Below, piece after piece: positions 7,773-15,832 of a DNA stretch of 64,000 nucleotides; positions within the stretch are counted from its first letter, which is position 1; every line of letters begins with the position of its first letter. The DNA comes from a virus: positions 124,001-188,000 of the IMG/VR virus record IMGVR_UViG_3300047323_000304, one strand, 5' to 3'. Under the pieces are notes generated by a model, which worked only from the letters and a program-made list of their open reading frames with translations, was not told the origin of the DNA and ran no database searches. Made by a program: the position numbers and the translations under genes.

Positions 7773-8471
7773 TAACTTTCTATTTTTCTTGAATTCATTA
7801 TTATACCATTTAAGAAAATTCCCATGTAATTTTAGTTCTGCTTCTTCTCTTGCTTTGGTAGCTTCTTCTTTTGTAAAATGTCTACCTAAATTATAAGTTT
7901 TCTTTTGAAATTGAATGGTAGCCCTATATTTACCTTTTTCAAAAATAACACCTCTAATACCTGTTTTACTATTTTTAAAAGCTTTATTATTATTTATAGT
8001 ATCCATTCTTGTATTAGCAATATATTTATTATTTATAAATTTAGAGATGTTTTTAGGGGCATTTCCTTTTGCAATTTCACTATTTCTACAACCACAACTC
8101 AAGGTATTTCCTGTGGTTAAATTAGTTAAACTTACATATACATCATCTTTACCACAATCACATTTGCATAGCCACATTATATGACCATTATCTCGTTTAC
8201 TAGTAGATTTTATGGCAGTAAGTTTACCAAATTTTTGTCCAGAAATATTTCTTGCTTTTAACTTTCCTATATTGGCTAATTTCTCATCACGCAAACAACC
8301 GCAACTTAAAGTTTGCCCTGCATTAAGTGTGTTACCTGCAACAAAAGTTTCATTTCCACATATACATTTACATTTCCATATAACTGAACCTTGTGATGAT
8401 CTTTTTACTGTTGGTTCAGTAGCAGTTAATTTAGCAAATGTTTTTCCAGTTAAATCTTTAATTCTACCCAA
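7761..8471 (-). CDS. Zinc-finger repeats plus AP2 DNA-binding domain
   Basis: 236 residues. Two repeats of ~65 residues, each with GxxFxKLTA, WxCxCxCG and LSCGC, look like Cys-rich DNA-binding modules. The C-terminus (about 165-225: GIRGVIFEKGKYRA, NLGRHFTKEEA) is an AP2 domain. Such phage proteins accompany or derive from homing endonucleases, but no HNH is visible, so it may act as a DNA-binding protein only. An extended -10 (TGGTATAAT, 8528-8520) lies upstream. Confidence 0.75.
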   Translation of the reverse strand: MGRIKDLTGKTFAKLTATEPTVKRSSQGSVIWKCKCICGNETFVAGNTLNAGQTLSCGCLRDEKLANIGKLKARNISGQKFGKLTAIKSTSKRDNGHIMWLCKCDCGKDDVYVSLTNLTTGNTLSCGCRNSEIAKGNAPKNISKFINNKYIANTRMDTINNNKAFKNSKTGIRGVIFEKGKYRATIQFQKKTYNLGRHFTKEEATKAREEAELKLHGNFLKWYNNEFKKNRKLKDD

Positions 8472-8519
8472 AGTAATACTCCTTATGATAAATAAACTTT
8501 ATTCTTATTGTTAATTGCT

Positions 8520-8528
8520 ATTATACCA
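8520..8528 (-). promoter_or_regulatory. Extended -10 promoter of the AP2 zinc-finger gene
   Basis: TGGTATAAT on the minus strand about 50 bp upstream of the ATG. A TTGTCA lies 22 bp upstream, too far for a normal -35, so the TG extension probably matters. Confidence 0.5.
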
Positions 8529-8577
8529 TATTATTTAATTTTATAAATGACAAAAATTTATTTTGATTAATAAAACC

Positions 8578-8624
8578 TGTGGATAACTTTGATTACATTT
8601 AAAAATTATGTTGACTTATCCACA
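8578..8624. other. Pair of inverted perfect DnaA boxes
   Basis: TGTGGATAA at 8578-8586 and TTATCCACA at 8616-8624, both exact matches to the DnaA-box consensus in opposite orientation, 29 bp apart in AT-rich DNA. Inferred use: host DnaA binding for replication or for control of the neighbouring structured RNA. Confidence 0.65.
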
Positions 8625-8663
8625 ATTTTTCATTAAAATAAATACATAGGAAAAATTCAAAAA

Positions 8664-8880
8664 TAAAAAGTCCTTTCAACACTTATTCAGAATCCCCATT
8701 CTGGACAAGCTAGGAACTTAAATGGTACGTCAATACCAAGAAAGTAACGAAAGAACTTATTTAATATCTTAATTATATATTATAATTTTATCATTGTAAA
8801 TATATAATTTAAGAAACATAAGTAAGATTTTTACAAGCTTTATTGGTATTAAATACTGATAAAGCTTTTTATTTTTTTGT
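8664..8880 (+). ncRNA. Structured RNA segment ending in a strong terminator
   Basis: No ORF. Visible pairings: CAGAAT/ATTCTG closing a CCCC loop (about 8689-8704), enclosed by GTCC/GGAC; GGTA/TACC hairpin (8724-8737). A perfect 9 bp stem AAGCTTTAT/ATAAAGCTT (8835-8843/8859-8867), with a further nested GTATT/AATAC pairing, is followed by a T-rich tail (8868-8879), a good plus-strand terminator. The segment near 8671-8683 is complementary to 9180-9193, so it may also be the 5' arm of the larger RNA downstream. Confidence 0.5.
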
Positions 8881-8894
8881 AAATTTGGGTAAAT

Positions 8895-8924
8895 AAAAAA
8901 AGAAAGTTACTATCAATAACTTTC
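8895..8924 (-). terminator. Rho-independent terminator, minus strand
   Basis: Perfect 8 bp stem GAAAGTTA/TAACTTTC followed on the minus strand by seven T. It would stop minus-strand transcription coming through the 9 kb gene-free region. Confidence 0.7.
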
Positions 8925-9159
8925 CAACATTTAACCTACCTATAAAAAACTTTATATAGAATTATTATTCTTATATACTTCCGTTTAATATAAGTAAAAT
9001 TTATCTCGCAAATTTATTTTACCACAGATTTTTTAAAAATGGAAGTGTTTAGGCTTAATAAAGTCAACCTTTTTTAGAGTAATATTGAGGATTCCCATAT
9101 TTACAGGGATGAGCAGTACAAATATACTTTAATTAATAGATAAATATACAATTATTCTA

Positions 9160-9600
9160 AAATACTAAAGGTGGCTTCAAAGTGTTGAAAAGGCTAATCA
9201 CATTAAAATAACCTGCCGTAAAAGGTGCTACGTCCTCACGCATTGAAAAAAGTATGCAAAGAGCGAGGTATAATTCTATACTTTTTGACTATATACAAGA
9301 AGTATAAATCCCCTGTGTTCATAGTAAGGTGAAACTCCGTACAGGGTTATCAAAAATGTGAGGCGATAAGAATGACCAACTCTTATCATTTTGGAAGTCC
9401 TAACGTAGAAATACGTGGCAATATCATAGTAATACTTTTATAGTAGTTGTGTTAGGGTAGGAATGACATAATTAAAACTATGATTCTTATATAGATGTGA
9501 AGATACAATTCCCGAAAACAAAGCATAATATTCACATAATATCTCTTATTGCTTCTCAGCATTAAGGGGTTTTATGTTCAAACGTGTCCACCCTCCTCAA
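9160..9600 (+). ncRNA. Large structured RNA candidate
   Basis: About 440 nt with no ORF and clearly higher GC than its surroundings. Plus-strand pairings found by eye: GGTGG 9170-9174 with CCACC 9588-9592 (closing helix); CCTCAC 9234-9239 with GTGAGG 9358-9363; AAAAAGTAT 9247-9255 with ATACTTTTT 9278-9286; TATAC/GTATA 9292-9306; CCCTGT/ACAGGG 9311-9346; GATAAGA/TCTTATC 9365-9387; CCTAAC/GTTAGG 9399-9456 enclosing ACGTA-GAAA-TACGT (9403-9416), a GNRA tetraloop hairpin; CATA/TATG with GAAT/ATTC 9461-9486; AAGCA/TGCTT 9521-9554. Purine-rich loops and the GNRA loop favour the plus strand. Size, stand-alone position and phage/plasmid context recall ROOL/GOLLD-type RNAs, but I could not assign a class. 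Confidence 0.6.
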
Positions 9601-9663
9601 AGCATATCCTTTGGCATATATCAAAGTCAAGTAGTAAATTCAATTAAGTATGCAAGTTTGATT

Positions 9664-9711
9664 ATAACTAGAGTGATAACTCAAAGTAAGCAATACACTC
9701 TAGTTATAATA
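9664..9711. terminator. Long hairpin at RNA/gene boundary
   Basis: Perfect 12 bp repeat ATAACTAGAGTG/CACTCTAGTTAT just after the stop of the 9717-10019 gene. U-tracts are weak on both sides; it could end the plus-strand RNA, the minus-strand gene, or both. Confidence 0.5.
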
Positions 9712-9716
9712 TTTAA

Positions 9717-10019
9717 TTAGGATATCTTAGCAGAAACTTCAACATTTAAATTATATTTATTGATTAAATATTTAGCACATTCTAAATCAGTTTCAAATAC
9801 TTCAAAATCATTACCATCTGAACTACATTCTTTAGTTTTTGGATTTCTATAATCATATCCTGCTATACCATCATTATCAATATAATAAAAAGTTTCATAT
9901 TCTGCATTTTCTTTTTCACAAATGTTTTCTTCTAAATCTTGATACACAATCCTTGTCACATCATAAATTTTGTTTTTAGTTACACCTTGTACCATTTCAT
10001 TTAATATTAATATTTTCAT
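9717..10019 (-). CDS. Hypothetical protein, 100 aa
   Basis: Start taken at the ATG 10019-10017 (MKILILNEMVQGVTKNKIYD), because GGAGGAGAG sits upstream of it and inside the longer frame. N-terminus resembles small phage proteins of the KxKxYxV type; the middle has YYIDNDG. No function assigned. Driven by the promoter at 10071-10099. Confidence 0.7.
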   Translation of the reverse strand: MKILILNEMVQGVTKNKIYDVTRIVYQDLEENICEKENAEYETFYYIDNDGIAGYDYRNPKTKECSSDGNDFEVFETDLECAKYLINKYNLNVEVSAKIS

Positions 10020-10070
10020 AATAAATCTCTCCTCCATATTTTATTTTATGTATTCCTTGTTGATATAACT

Positions 10071-10119
10071 ATCATATCATTTATAATTTTAGTTGTCAAT
10101 ATTATTTTTAATTTATTTA
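10071..10119 (-). promoter_or_regulatory. Sigma-A promoter with adjacent AT-rich element
   Basis: -35 TTGACA (10099-10094), 17 bp, -10 TATGAT (10076-10071). AAATAAATTAAAAATAATA abuts the -35 directly. Confidence 0.8.
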
Positions 10120-10183
10120 TCTATTACTAAAATGTGAATTTTATTAACTGTTAAAAAGGAACAAAATCAATTGTTCCTCATAA

Positions 10184-10762
10184 TTATCTTGTATTGTATA
10201 AATTCTTGACCAAAAATTGTAACTCTTCAGTAGAGTCTATACTACTAATACTTATTATTCCACTAATTAAATCATTCCACTTATCTATATATACCTTTAT
10301 AAAGTCGTTAGGAGTATTGATGCCATTAGGATATATATTTTCTAGTATTGAGTATCCCCTATCCTCAGAACCCCCATCTGTACCTTTTAGTAATATTAAT
10401 AGGTATTTAGATAACTCTGATTCAAGTCTTAACGTTACTCCCCATTCTAAAAATGACAAAGGAATTGCAAAACATACCTCATTTAAATTTGCATAATGGA
10501 AACCATTTACTTTAATAGATGTTATTATTATATTGCTTATTACTGTCATTATCCCTTTTTCATTAGTTTTACACTGATACTGTAACCAGTCAGTAAAATA
10601 TTTTATATTTTCTACCTCAAAACATTTATCTTCATTATTATAGCACTTTTCAAATAATTCAATATTCAATGTATTTAATAATTCATCTCTGAAATTATCT
10701 TGTATATCCCACGGATGATCTCCACCCATTGGTTTATTTAACCAATATCCCATATTTATCAT
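10184..10762 (-). CDS. Hypothetical protein, ~192 aa
   Basis: Starts around MGYWLNKPMGGDHPWDIQDN; the GxW...GD(x)PxD pattern recalls small phage or immunity-type proteins of unknown function. Largely helical with hydrophobic stretches (LSKYLLILLKG) but no clear membrane helix. M1 or M4 may be used; AAAGG lies just upstream. Function unknown. Confidence 0.65.
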   Translation of the reverse strand: MINMGYWLNKPMGGDHPWDIQDNFRDELLNTLNIELFEKCYNNEDKCFEVENIKYFTDWLQYQCKTNEKGIMTVISNIIITSIKVNGFHYANLNEVCFAIPLSFLEWGVTLRLESELSKYLLILLKGTDGGSEDRGYSILENIYPNGINTPNDFIKVYIDKWNDLISGIISISSIDSTEELQFLVKNLYNTR

Positions 10763-10849
10763 AACCTTTCAATAATATTATACTAATATTATATCCGTGA
10801 TTTAAAAATCATATACGTATTTTTTAAGTATTTGTTTATAATTTATTTA

Positions 10850-10889
10850 ATCGTAAATACTAAAACATTTCTGTAATAATATTTACGAT
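10850..10889. repeat. 10 bp inverted repeat in intergenic gap
   Basis: ATCGTAAATA (10850-10859) and TATTTACGAT (10880-10889) form a perfect stem after the 10897-11229 gene. No T-tract follows; possible weak terminator or protein site. Confidence 0.5.
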
Positions 10890-10896
10890 TACCAAT

Positions 10897-11229
10897 TTAT
10901 TGTTGTATAAAATTAACTTCACAATTTTTAAATTTAGTCATAACCATTTCATTCCAAAACCCTTTCTTAAATGTTTGTATTAGTACAAAATGCCTCTCTA
11001 ATGAATCTTCTCTAGACATTACGTCTGAAACAATACTTTCAAAGTTTTCTTTAAAGCTTTCTTCTGTAAGAACGTCATATAATTCTTTTACACTATCATA
11101 TATAAAAGTTAAACAATCTGTTTCTTCGGTTTCTTGTACTAAACAAAAATAATTAATTGCTTTCAAATTCTTATCGTAAAATACTTTATATATCATATCT
11201 TCTATTTTTATTGTTTTAATAAACTCCAT
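10897..11229 (-). CDS. Hypothetical protein, 110 aa
   Basis: Start set at 11229 (MEFIKTIKIEDMIYKVFYD) since AAAGGAGAT precedes it and lies within the longer frame. Alpha/beta protein, no domain recognised. It follows the ParB-like gene closely and probably shares its mRNA. Confidence 0.65.
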   Translation of the reverse strand: MEFIKTIKIEDMIYKVFYDKNLKAINYFCLVQETEETDCLTFIYDSVKELYDVLTEESFKENFESIVSDVMSREDSLERHFVLIQTFKKGFWNEMVMTKFKNCEVNFIQQ

Positions 11230-11248
11230 ACTAATTATCTCCTTTCTT

Positions 11249-12055
11249 TTATGCAAATCTTCTTCTTCCTTGATTTCCTACTTTATAATAATTCCCATCA
11301 TTATAACTTATTATAACGTTTCTAACTTTACTAGTGTAAAAATCTACTAATTGTCCACAACATTGTTCTAAATCACCTTTTTCCATCAATGCTATTTCTT
11401 TTGGAGCATTCTTAGCTCTTTCTCTTATATACTCACTATCATAAAAATCAGAAACATATAATTTTAAAAATGCTCTAACAAATGCTTGACTTCTAAAGTT
11501 TTCATTTTCCTTAAATAAGTATAAATCATGTAAAAAATTTATTATTTCCAATTCATTTTCTATATTCAATTTTCCTTGTTTAAATAATTTTAATCTTCCT
11601 GATTGTCCTAATTGCTCTTTTGATAATTCATCCATTACTACAATCAAATCACTAATATTTAATTTATATTTTTTTATCATATTATTTAATGTTACATACA
11701 TTGGTAATTGTCTACTAACACCAGATGATAAATAATCCTCTAGTTTCCAAGTATTAGCCTCACTATTCATTAAAAGCATTTCGTTAAATCCTGCTCCTTC
11801 TTGTATGTAATATCTAATAGGTTTACCAGAAGCTTTCCATGCTGAAAATCTATGTTGTCCGTCTATTATTTCACCTTTTTCATTTATCATAATCATTGGT
11901 AACATTTCATTCCCTGATAATATGTAATTAATTATTTCTTGAACATGACATAAATCTATTGGTCTATTTCCCTCTATTAATTTGAAATTTTCATAATCTG
12001 TTGAATAACAATTTACACCTAATACTCCATCACATCTAATAACTTTATTTTCCAT
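11249..12055 (-). CDS. ParB-like nuclease-fold protein (DGQHR motif)
   Basis: 268 residues. The N-terminal ParB/sulfiredoxin fold is clear: NRPIDLCHVQEII (30-42), LPMIMINEKGEIIDGQHRF (52-70) with the signature DGQHR at 65-69. The C-terminal ~180 residues are helical, as in phage ParB-like proteins. Relatives bind DNA or act as nucleotide-dependent switches or nucleases; no partner ParA is in the window, so a role in segregation is not supported. The ATG is 1 bp from the stop of the upstream zinc-ribbon gene. Confidence 0.8.
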   Translation of the reverse strand: MENKVIRCDGVLGVNCYSTDYENFKLIEGNRPIDLCHVQEIINYILSGNEMLPMIMINEKGEIIDGQHRFSAWKASGKPIRYYIQEGAGFNEMLLMNSEANTWKLEDYLSSGVSRQLPMYVTLNNMIKKYKLNISDLIVVMDELSKEQLGQSGRLKLFKQGKLNIENELEIINFLHDLYLFKENENFRSQAFVRAFLKLYVSDFYDSEYIRERAKNAPKEIALMEKGDLEQCCGQLVDFYTSKVRNVIISYNDGNYYKVGNQGRRRFA

Positions 12056-12056
12056 T

Positions 12057-12557
12057 TTACTCTTCTCCTTTTATTATAAATTTTCTATCTAAATTTTTGT
12101 TTAAACATTTTTTACATTTATTTGATAATCCGTCTTTTGTACTAACATTAATTATAAACATTGATACGTCTAATTTTTCTCCACAACATTCACATACTTT
12201 TAGTTTGTTGATATTATTGTCTTTAATTTGTTTTTTCTTTTTATCTCGTTCTATTTTTATTTTCTTTTGTGCGATTCTGCATTCATCTTGATACCCACTA
12301 GGCTTGTTTTTATTTAAATTAAATGCATCTAACGGATGAAATTTATTACAATGCCAACACCATTTCCTACCATCATCTGTTATAAGTTGTCTGTTTGATG
12401 TTTGTCTTTGTTTTTTAAAACCACATTCTGATCTCACTTTTTTTACTTCTGCCTCTTTTAATCCTAATTCTTCTGACATTTCTTTATCACTTTTAAATCT
12501 AAAATTATTTTCTATGTAATCAACTTGTTCTACTGTTAACTCTTCATATTTGCTCAT
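12057..12557 (-). CDS. HTH and double zinc-ribbon protein
   Basis: 166 residues. An N-terminal HTH-like segment (SDKEMSEELGLKEAEVKKV) is followed by CWHCNKFHP...CR and by CECCGEKLD...CKKC, two zinc ribbons joined by a very basic helix. Architecture suggests a DNA-binding protein related to phage endonuclease VII/HNH accessory proteins; no nuclease motif is visible. Overlaps the upstream 61-residue gene by 4 bp (ATGA). Confidence 0.7.
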   Translation of the reverse strand: MSKYEELTVEQVDYIENNFRFKSDKEMSEELGLKEAEVKKVRSECGFKKQRQTSNRQLITDDGRKWCWHCNKFHPLDAFNLNKNKPSGYQDECRIAQKKIKIERDKKKKQIKDNNINKLKVCECCGEKLDVSMFIINVSTKDGLSNKCKKCLNKNLDRKFIIKGEE

Positions 12558-12739
12558 TTTCGTCTCCTCCTATCATGTTTCTTTACTTTACATACATATA
12601 TCGAATCCAATCTCAGTTTTCTGCTTTCATATTCCAAGTCTTTTGTTTTTCTAAATTCTAAATAACTTTCACAAATACTGTGACATCCTAATTCTCTATT
12701 GGTACAATTCTTACAACTCACTTTGTTTTCTCCTTTCAT
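12554..12739 (-). CDS. Small Cys-cluster protein, 61 aa
   Basis: Four cysteines in CKNCTNRELGCHSIC and a basic tail ending HDRRRRK, suggesting a metal-binding nucleic-acid protein. First gene after the promoter at 12787-12815 and overlapping the next gene by ATGA. Confidence 0.65.
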   Translation of the reverse strand: MKGENKVSCKNCTNRELGCHSICESYLEFRKTKDLEYESRKLRLDSIYVCKVKKHDRRRRK

Positions 12740-12786
12740 TTTCTTTTATATATTATCTTTAATTTATTAACTTGTCTACATTTACT

Positions 12787-12837
12787 ATTATATTCTTATC
12801 TTTCCATTATGTCAAACATTATTTTTAATTTATTTAA
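12787..12837 (-). promoter_or_regulatory. Sigma-A promoter with AT-rich element
   Basis: -35 TTGACA (12815-12810), 17 bp, -10 TATAAT (12792-12787): a consensus promoter. AAATAAATTAAAAATAATG lies just upstream, overlapping the end of the preceding gene. Drives the 12739-to-10897 gene group. Confidence 0.8.
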
Positions 12838-13288
12838 CATATTTAAATTCTTTCAATCTATCTAACAACCATTCTTGACCTTCTTTAGTTATACTTATTC
12901 TTATAGTTTGTATTCCTGCATCTTTGTCTTTGATTGGCATAAAATTGCTTTCAGTAAAATAACCTTTATCTAAAAATTGTTGTTTAATTCTCTTTTTATT
13001 TAATGTTTCATCTAAATAAGTTACTCCATGATCAAATAATATTTTATGAATTTTATTTCCACCTATATTTTCATAATCCTCAACAACATCTTTTAAGCTT
13101 CTTATATAAGCTGAAATACTTATATGTTTCTTTGAACTATAATTATATTTAAAATCTTCTAATATATCATCCACTTCAAAATTATCCATATACTCTTTTA
13201 GATGCTTCATATATGCATCTGTTCCACTAATATAATCCCTTAACTTACCTTGATATTCTAAATCTTCTATATCTTTTAATTTCATCAT
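12830..13288 (-). CDS. Hypothetical protein with KilAC-like C-terminus
   Basis: 152 residues. The second half (KKRIKQQFLDKGYF... ITKEGQEWLLDRLKE) resembles the winged end of the KilAC/antirepressor domain; the first half is helical and unrecognised. May be a DNA-binding regulator. GGAGAAAG ribosome site. Confidence 0.6.
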   Translation of the reverse strand: MMKLKDIEDLEYQGKLRDYISGTDAYMKHLKEYMDNFEVDDILEDFKYNYSSKKHISISAYIRSLKDVVEDYENIGGNKIHKILFDHGVTYLDETLNKKRIKQQFLDKGYFTESNFMPIKDKDAGIQTIRISITKEGQEWLLDRLKEFKYVK

Positions 13289-13381
13289 TCTTTCTCCTAT
13301 CTTTAATTATATTTTATCTATATTAATATTAATTATTTTCAATTTTAGGGAAGCTATATAACTTCCCAGTATTGATATCTT

Positions 13382-13822
13382 TTATATGTTTATTTTTAAC
13401 TTTTCTAAATTTGCTTTCACAATTTTAAATCTATCATATTTTAAATTATTCTTTTTATGATATTGTTCATTTCTATTATCTATAAGCCACCTAGAATAAG
13501 TATTTAAACCATGTGTAAAGTATCCTTCATGCTCATAAATTACTTTATCTTCTTTATAATATCCTAATGGTGTGAGTAACCCTTCATAAAAATGAATAAG
13601 TTTTTGTCTTTTAATCTCTTTATATTCAGCAGAGAACCACTTTAGATATTTATTGTATTCTTTTTTATCTAATTCACTATACTCGTTATCACAATCTAGT
13701 AAACTTGCATCATATAACTTATTGCACTTAGCACAATAATAAAGTCCTATAATATCATCATCAACATTTAAAATACTGTTATCCTCATATTGAAGATTAT
13801 TTCCACACATACAGTTACTCAT
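13382..13822 (-). CDS. Zinc-ribbon hypothetical protein, 146 aa
   Basis: N-terminal CMCGNN and CAKCNK pairs form a zinc ribbon (about residues 4-38); the rest is charged with many Tyr and Lys. GAGGTGATTTAAA ribosome site. Function unknown. Confidence 0.7.
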   Translation of the reverse strand: MSNCMCGNNLQYEDNSILNVDDDIIGLYYCAKCNKLYDASLLDCDNEYSELDKKEYNKYLKWFSAEYKEIKRQKLIHFYEGLLTPLGYYKEDKVIYEHEGYFTHGLNTYSRWLIDNRNEQYHKKNNLKYDRFKIVKANLEKLKINI

Positions 13823-13869
13823 TTTAAATCACCTCATTTCTTTACATTATTTTTAATTTGTTATATGTA

Positions 13870-14424
13870 TTATAAATTTCTACGAGTTCCTTGTCGTATC
13901 TTCTTTAGTGGTGGTAGTCCCAGATGTCTCCAATCAGCACCAGTAGCTATACGAGATATTGCTGAAGGTTCTGTATTATATAATTTACCTATATCTTTAT
14001 ATTTCATAGTTCCACTTTTACACAAATTATATATTTCAATAACTATTTCATTAGTTAGTTTATTATGATAGTTGTTTTCTCCACCTCTTTTCTTCAATAT
14101 TAAAGCTTCGTGGTCTTGATTTTCCTTTTTAGTACACCATTCCAAATTTTCAACATAGTTATGTGTCTTGATCCCATCAATATGATTTACTTCAGGTAGA
14201 TTATTTGGGTTAGGTATAAATACATGAGCAACCGCCCTGTGAGCATTTCTAGCAATAAAACCGTCATCAAACTCCAAATGTGCTGACACATATCCATGTT
14301 TAGTAAGTTTTCCTTTAAATAATTTTCCAAGCTTAGTGATTATCCTACCTTTATTAGATATCTCATATCCACTATCTTTAATCCATACTTCACCTTCTAA
14401 ATCTTCTATTATTTCTTTTCGCAT
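13870..14424 (-). CDS. NUMOD4/HNH homing endonuclease
   Basis: 184 residues. NUMOD4 segment (EGEVWIKDSGYEISNKGRI, about 9-27) is followed by an HNH core: AHRAVAHVFI and NHIDGIKTHN, with ENLEWCTKKEN as the third part. The C-terminus (MKYKDIGKLYNTEPSAISRI) is an HTH for target choice. It would make site-specific breaks to spread itself; it is free-standing, with no intron sign around it. Confidence 0.85.
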   Translation of the reverse strand: MRKEIIEDLEGEVWIKDSGYEISNKGRIITKLGKLFKGKLTKHGYVSAHLEFDDGFIARNAHRAVAHVFIPNPNNLPEVNHIDGIKTHNYVENLEWCTKKENQDHEALILKKRGGENNYHNKLTNEIVIEIYNLCKSGTMKYKDIGKLYNTEPSAISRIATGADWRHLGLPPLKKIRQGTRRNL

Positions 14425-14497
14425 TATAATTTATCCTTTCCTATATTTTTCAATTTTAAAAATTGTCGTAAAATAGCCATTTTATACCAATTATTAA

Positions 14498-14520
14498 GAG
14501 CTACAAGCTAGTCGTAGCCC
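14498..14520 (-). terminator. Hairpin after the 14546-14950 gene
   Basis: GAGCTAC pairs with GTAGCCC (one mismatch) around a 9-base loop; the minus-strand tail TTAATAATT is a weak U-tract. Confidence 0.45.
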
Positions 14521-14545
14521 TATTTTAAATTAAACTAATTTACTT

Positions 14546-14950
14546 TTAAGCCATAATAAATTCATCTTGTTGAGCCTTTATTAAATCTTCGTGCCACTTA
14601 AGGGCTTCTTCGTATGTATCAAACAACTTTCCATCGTACTTTTCGATATTATCTTCAGTAATTTCCATATCTTTTTCTTTTAATTTTTTGATTATTAAAT
14701 CTCTTTCCCATTGTTTTTTAATTTCTATTGCTTTTAAATCATTTCTAAATTCTACGCAATCATGACCAATATCAAATCTTGCTTGGAACTCATCATCTGT
14801 TATATATGGTCTAAAATCACCACCAAAGGTTAATCCTTTAGAATCTAGCCATTCTTTAAAATCTACTAATAACTTATCTCTATCTATTTTATCTTTGTGA
14901 TTACATATAAATTCACCTTTTATTTTTAATACATCATCTAAATGTGCCAT
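14546..14950 (-). CDS. Hypothetical protein, 134 aa
   Basis: Acidic, helical protein (KIKGEFICNHKDKIDRDKLL, FKEWLDSKG); no domain recognised. Its ATG is 2 bp after the stop of the zinc-ribbon gene upstream, so coupled expression is likely. Confidence 0.7.
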   Translation of the reverse strand: MAHLDDVLKIKGEFICNHKDKIDRDKLLVDFKEWLDSKGLTFGGDFRPYITDDEFQARFDIGHDCVEFRNDLKAIEIKKQWERDLIIKKLKEKDMEITEDNIEKYDGKLFDTYEEALKWHEDLIKAQQDEFIMA

Positions 14951-14952
14951 AT

Positions 14953-15282
14953 TTACTCAATTCCTTTCTTCTTTTTAATATCATTAATTAACCATTCTAA
15001 TTTACCATCTGTAATATATCCTTTATCTTTAGATTCCTTATTATACTTATCTATTGTTGTTTTAGCATAACATATATCATCTTCAGTAAGCTCTATTACT
15101 TCCATAATCCCAGCTAATACATTGTCACAGCTTGGACATATAATGTGTTTAATATGTCTACCATAACCATCTCTAGGATTAACCCATGTTGTCAGTTCTC
15201 TTTCTTGTTTAGGATTCTCAAATTTAAAATTCTCTTCATACTTCCCACATTTGGGGCAATAAAATATATTTTTCATTATCAT
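14953..15282 (-). CDS. Zinc-ribbon hypothetical protein, 109 aa
   Basis: FYCPKCGKYEE and IICPSCDNVL supply a CxxC...CxxC zinc ribbon with a ~40-residue insert. GAGGTGATGT precedes the ATG. Function unknown; followed tightly by the 134-residue gene. Confidence 0.7.
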   Translation of the reverse strand: MIMKNIFYCPKCGKYEENFKFENPKQERELTTWVNPRDGYGRHIKHIICPSCDNVLAGIMEVIELTEDDICYAKTTIDKYNKESKDKGYITDGKLEWLINDIKKKKGIE

Positions 15283-15349
15283 ACATCACCTCTTTTTACT
15301 ATTTATTAAAGTTCTTATAAAAGTCCTCTTTTACCTTATTATCTATAAT

Positions 15350-15553
15350 TTATTTGTTTGTGTCTTTTAATGGAGTAAAACGAATGTCACCATCGGAATT
15401 TCTTAATATCATTTCTTCTATAAATTCACCATTTTCTTTACTTATAACCACTTTTACACTTTTAGCAGTGATATTTGCTTTACTGATATCACTCAAATTA
15501 TTTATTTCTAATCTATTTCTATTTTCGTCATAAAAATTTACATCTACTTTCAT
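15350..15553 (-). CDS. Hypothetical protein, 67 aa
   Basis: Start at 15553 chosen because GGAGATTGATAAA precedes that ATG, inside the longer frame opening at 15568. Beta-rich small protein (MKVDVNFYDENRN). Function unknown. Confidence 0.6.
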   Translation of the reverse strand: MKVDVNFYDENRNRLEINNLSDISKANITAKSVKVVISKENGEFIEEMILRNSDGDIRFTPLKDTNK

Positions 15554-15586
15554 TTTATCAATCTCCATTCTTTTATTATTTTTATT

Positions 15587-15751
15587 TTATTTATTACTAA
15601 CTGTTTGCCAAACTTGTCCATTAAATTTAGCTACTATTGGTTTAGATTGTTTTGTATTGCCTAATGTGTAATAAATTTCTACTGTATTTTCATCTATGTA
15701 TACTGGTTCTTCAAAGTGAACCTTTATTGATAATTTACTTGTATCCATCAT
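15587..15751 (-). CDS. Small beta-rich protein, 54 aa
   Basis: Begins MMDTSKLSIKVHFEEPVYID and ends AKFNGQVWQTVSNK; likely one small beta domain. GGAGGTGAGA is a near-perfect ribosome site and the promoter at 15771-15799 lies directly upstream, strong support for a real gene. Confidence 0.7.
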   Translation of the reverse strand: MMDTSKLSIKVHFEEPVYIDENTVEIYYTLGNTKQSKPIVAKFNGQVWQTVSNK

Positions 15752-15770
15752 TCTCACCTCCTTCTATTAT

Positions 15771-15799
15771 AGAATACTTTTTATTTTATCTAATGTCAA
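15771..15799 (-). promoter_or_regulatory. Sigma-A promoter
   Basis: -35 TTGACA (15799-15794), 17 bp spacer containing AAATAAAAAG, -10 TATTCT (15776-15771). Drives the 54-residue gene and those after it. Confidence 0.7.
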
Positions 15800-15832
15800 T
15801 ACTTTCTTTGGATTATTTTAGTAAATATTTAT

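Noticed and set aside
9181-9600. Group II or group I intron
   Set aside because: No domain V-like sequence, no GTGYG start and no intron-encoded protein; nothing to splice on either side. Kept as an unclassified structured RNA pending an Rfam scan.
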